Origin: an uncultured Verrucomicrobiota bacterium
GTDB taxonomy: Bacteria > Verrucomicrobiota > Verrucomicrobiae > Opitutales > Opitutaceae
Reading direction: 5' to 3'
DNA: 6,915 nt
NCBI GenBank assembly: GCA_946481225.1
Contig: CAMLNJ010000162.1
Coordinates: 1 to 6,915 of the forward strand
Positions 6,127 to 6,915 of the stretch are shown piece by piece; positions within the stretch are counted from its first letter, which is position 1, and every line of letters begins with the position of its first letter. The notes under the pieces were generated by a model. It had not been told where the DNA came from. It did no database searches and saw only the letters and a program-made list of their open reading frames with translations. Position numbers and translations under genes: made by a program.

Positions 6127-6915
6127 AGCGCCCCGACCTAATCGCCCTCACGCCGGACGACCTGGCCGCCTTGGCCAATCGCGGTCTCGTCAAGCGCGCC
6201 CAACGCGAGCTGGAGTCGGGTGGGTTGTCGGCGCAGTGGGCTGAGGTCGACGACGGCACGATCACCGCGATCTGGTCGGATGGCGCGACCTGCACGCTCC
6301 CGGGCGCGAAGACGCTGGCGGAGGCCCGTTGCGATTGCACCGCGACGGAGCTTTGCCGGCACGTCCTGCGCACCGTGCTCGCTTGGCAAGCTCGACAAGC
6401 CCAGTCCGCCGATACGGCGGTGGCGCCTCCCCAGCCGTGGAATCCGGGGCGCATGCCGGACGAGCTCATCGAGGCGCAGGTGCCAAAGGCCACGAGGGAG
6501 CGGGCCCGTCTGGTCCGCGCGCAAGGCATGTTGGCCGAGGTGTATTGCGCGGTTAAGCCGAGCGCGCGGTTTCACTCTCCGGGCCACAGCGTGCGATTTC
6601 CCGTCCCGGATGATTTGCGCTACGCCCAGTGCAGTTGCTCCGACCCCGCGCCTTGTCTGCACGCCGTGTTGGCCGTCGAGGCATTCCGGCTTCTTCCCGG
6701 CGAGAAGACTTCGGGTATCGTCAGCGAGGGCGCGCTGGACGCGCCCGTGGCCCGTGGGCCCCTGGACGATGGCGCGACCTGCCTGCGTGAACTTTTCGGC
6801 GAGGGATTGGCGTCGCTTCCGCTCGCCTGGCGCGATCGGGTGCGGCGTGTCGCGCTTGCGTGCGCCGACACGTCCCTGCCATGGCCCGCCCAGATCATGG
6901 AAGAGCTGGCGGACG
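6123..6915 (+). CDS. yehQ: SWIM zinc-finger protein with two SWIM motifs (YehQ-like), N-terminal part
   Basis: The frame opens at the ATG in the ATGA overlap with the VWA stop and stays open to the window end, giving 264 residues; the C-terminus lies outside. It begins MKRPDLIALTPDDLAALA. Two zinc-binding SWIM motifs of form CxC-x5-CxH are visible: C70, C72, C78, H80 and C170, C172, C178, H180. Each follows a predicted beta-rich stretch (~45-69 and ~148-169) and precedes a helix, as in SWIM domains, so the unit appears duplicated. SWIM domains bind DNA or protein; the ligand here is unknown. Between them is a Pro-rich linker (~100-112) and a helical, basic segment ('PKATRERARLVRAQGMLAEV'). 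After residue ~210 a new helical region starts ('GATCLRELFGEGLASLPLAWRDR'). The overlap with the VWA gene and a good ribosome binding site indicate co-translation. The yehQ name comes from synteny and the SWIM domain. Confidence 0.88.
   Translation, partial: MKRPDLIALTPDDLAALANRGLVKRAQRELESGGLSAQWAEVDDGTITAIWSDGATCTLPGAKTLAEARCDCTATELCRHVLRTVLAWQARQAQSADTAVAPPQPWNPGRMPDELIEAQVPKATRERARLVRAQGMLAEVYCAVKPSARFHSPGHSVRFPVPDDLRYAQCSCSDPAPCLHAVLAVEAFRLLPGEKTSGIVSEGALDAPVARGPLDDGATCLRELFGEGLASLPLAWRDRVRRVALACADTSLPWPAQIMEELAD
6330..6662 (+). repeat. Diverged tandem repeat of the SWIM unit within the coding sequence
   Basis: The two CxC-x5-CxH motifs begin at 6330 and 6630, exactly 300 nt (100 residues) apart, and both are followed by a His-Val/Ala hydrophobic helix ('RHVLRTVLAW' and 'LHAVLAVEAF'). 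Similarity is recognisable at the protein level only; the DNA has diverged, so the duplication is old. Confidence 0.6.

Overview
The window is a GC-rich stretch (visibly well over 60% G+C) packed with genes on the + strand. The organism cannot be identified from it. Two of the four visible start codons lack a Shine-Dalgarno sequence, and the GC-rich codon use would suit, for example, an Opitutaceae-like verrucomicrobium, but that is only a weak guess. I see no RNA genes, mobile elements, CRISPR arrays or integration scars.

Layout, left to right: (1) the last 515 codons of a DUF4132 / WGR-MolR-type protein, whose start lies outside the window (1-1550); (2) a 36-nt gap; (3) a MoxR-type AAA+ ATPase of 366 aa (1587-2687); (4) a 23-nt gap; (5) a DUF5682 protein of 760 aa (2711-4993); (6) a VWA-domain protein of 378 aa that starts inside the DUF5682 stop codon (ATGA, 4990-6126); (7) a protein with two SWIM zinc fingers that starts inside the VWA stop codon (ATGA, 6123 to the window end), cut off after 264 codons. 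There is no non-coding stretch longer than 36 nt.

The gene content and order match the functionally uncharacterised Escherichia coli yehI - yehL - yehM - yehP - yehQ locus: DUF4132, MoxR AAA+, DUF5682, VWA, SWIM. Recognition rests on motifs and protein lengths remembered for these families, not on a database search. The family core is a MoxR ATPase with a VWA partner, the arrangement seen in chaperone/metal-insertion pairs such as RavA-ViaA, CbbQ-CbbO and NorQ-NorD. The VWA protein would bind targets through its metal-ion-dependent adhesion site (MIDAS) and the hexameric ATPase would remodel them. DUF5682, SWIM and DUF4132 would be the accessory, substrate or effector parts. The biological job of the system is not known; a stress-response or biological-conflict role is inference.

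The points most worth a second look are the complete five-part module, the duplicated SWIM finger (two copies with identical spacing, exactly 100 residues apart), conserved His-containing motifs in the DUF5682 N-terminal half that could be a catalytic site, the Glu-Glu Walker B of the ATPase, and three in-phase T-TTT-TTY heptamers in the VWA gene. At one of these, a -1 slip would terminate translation just after the last MIDAS residue.
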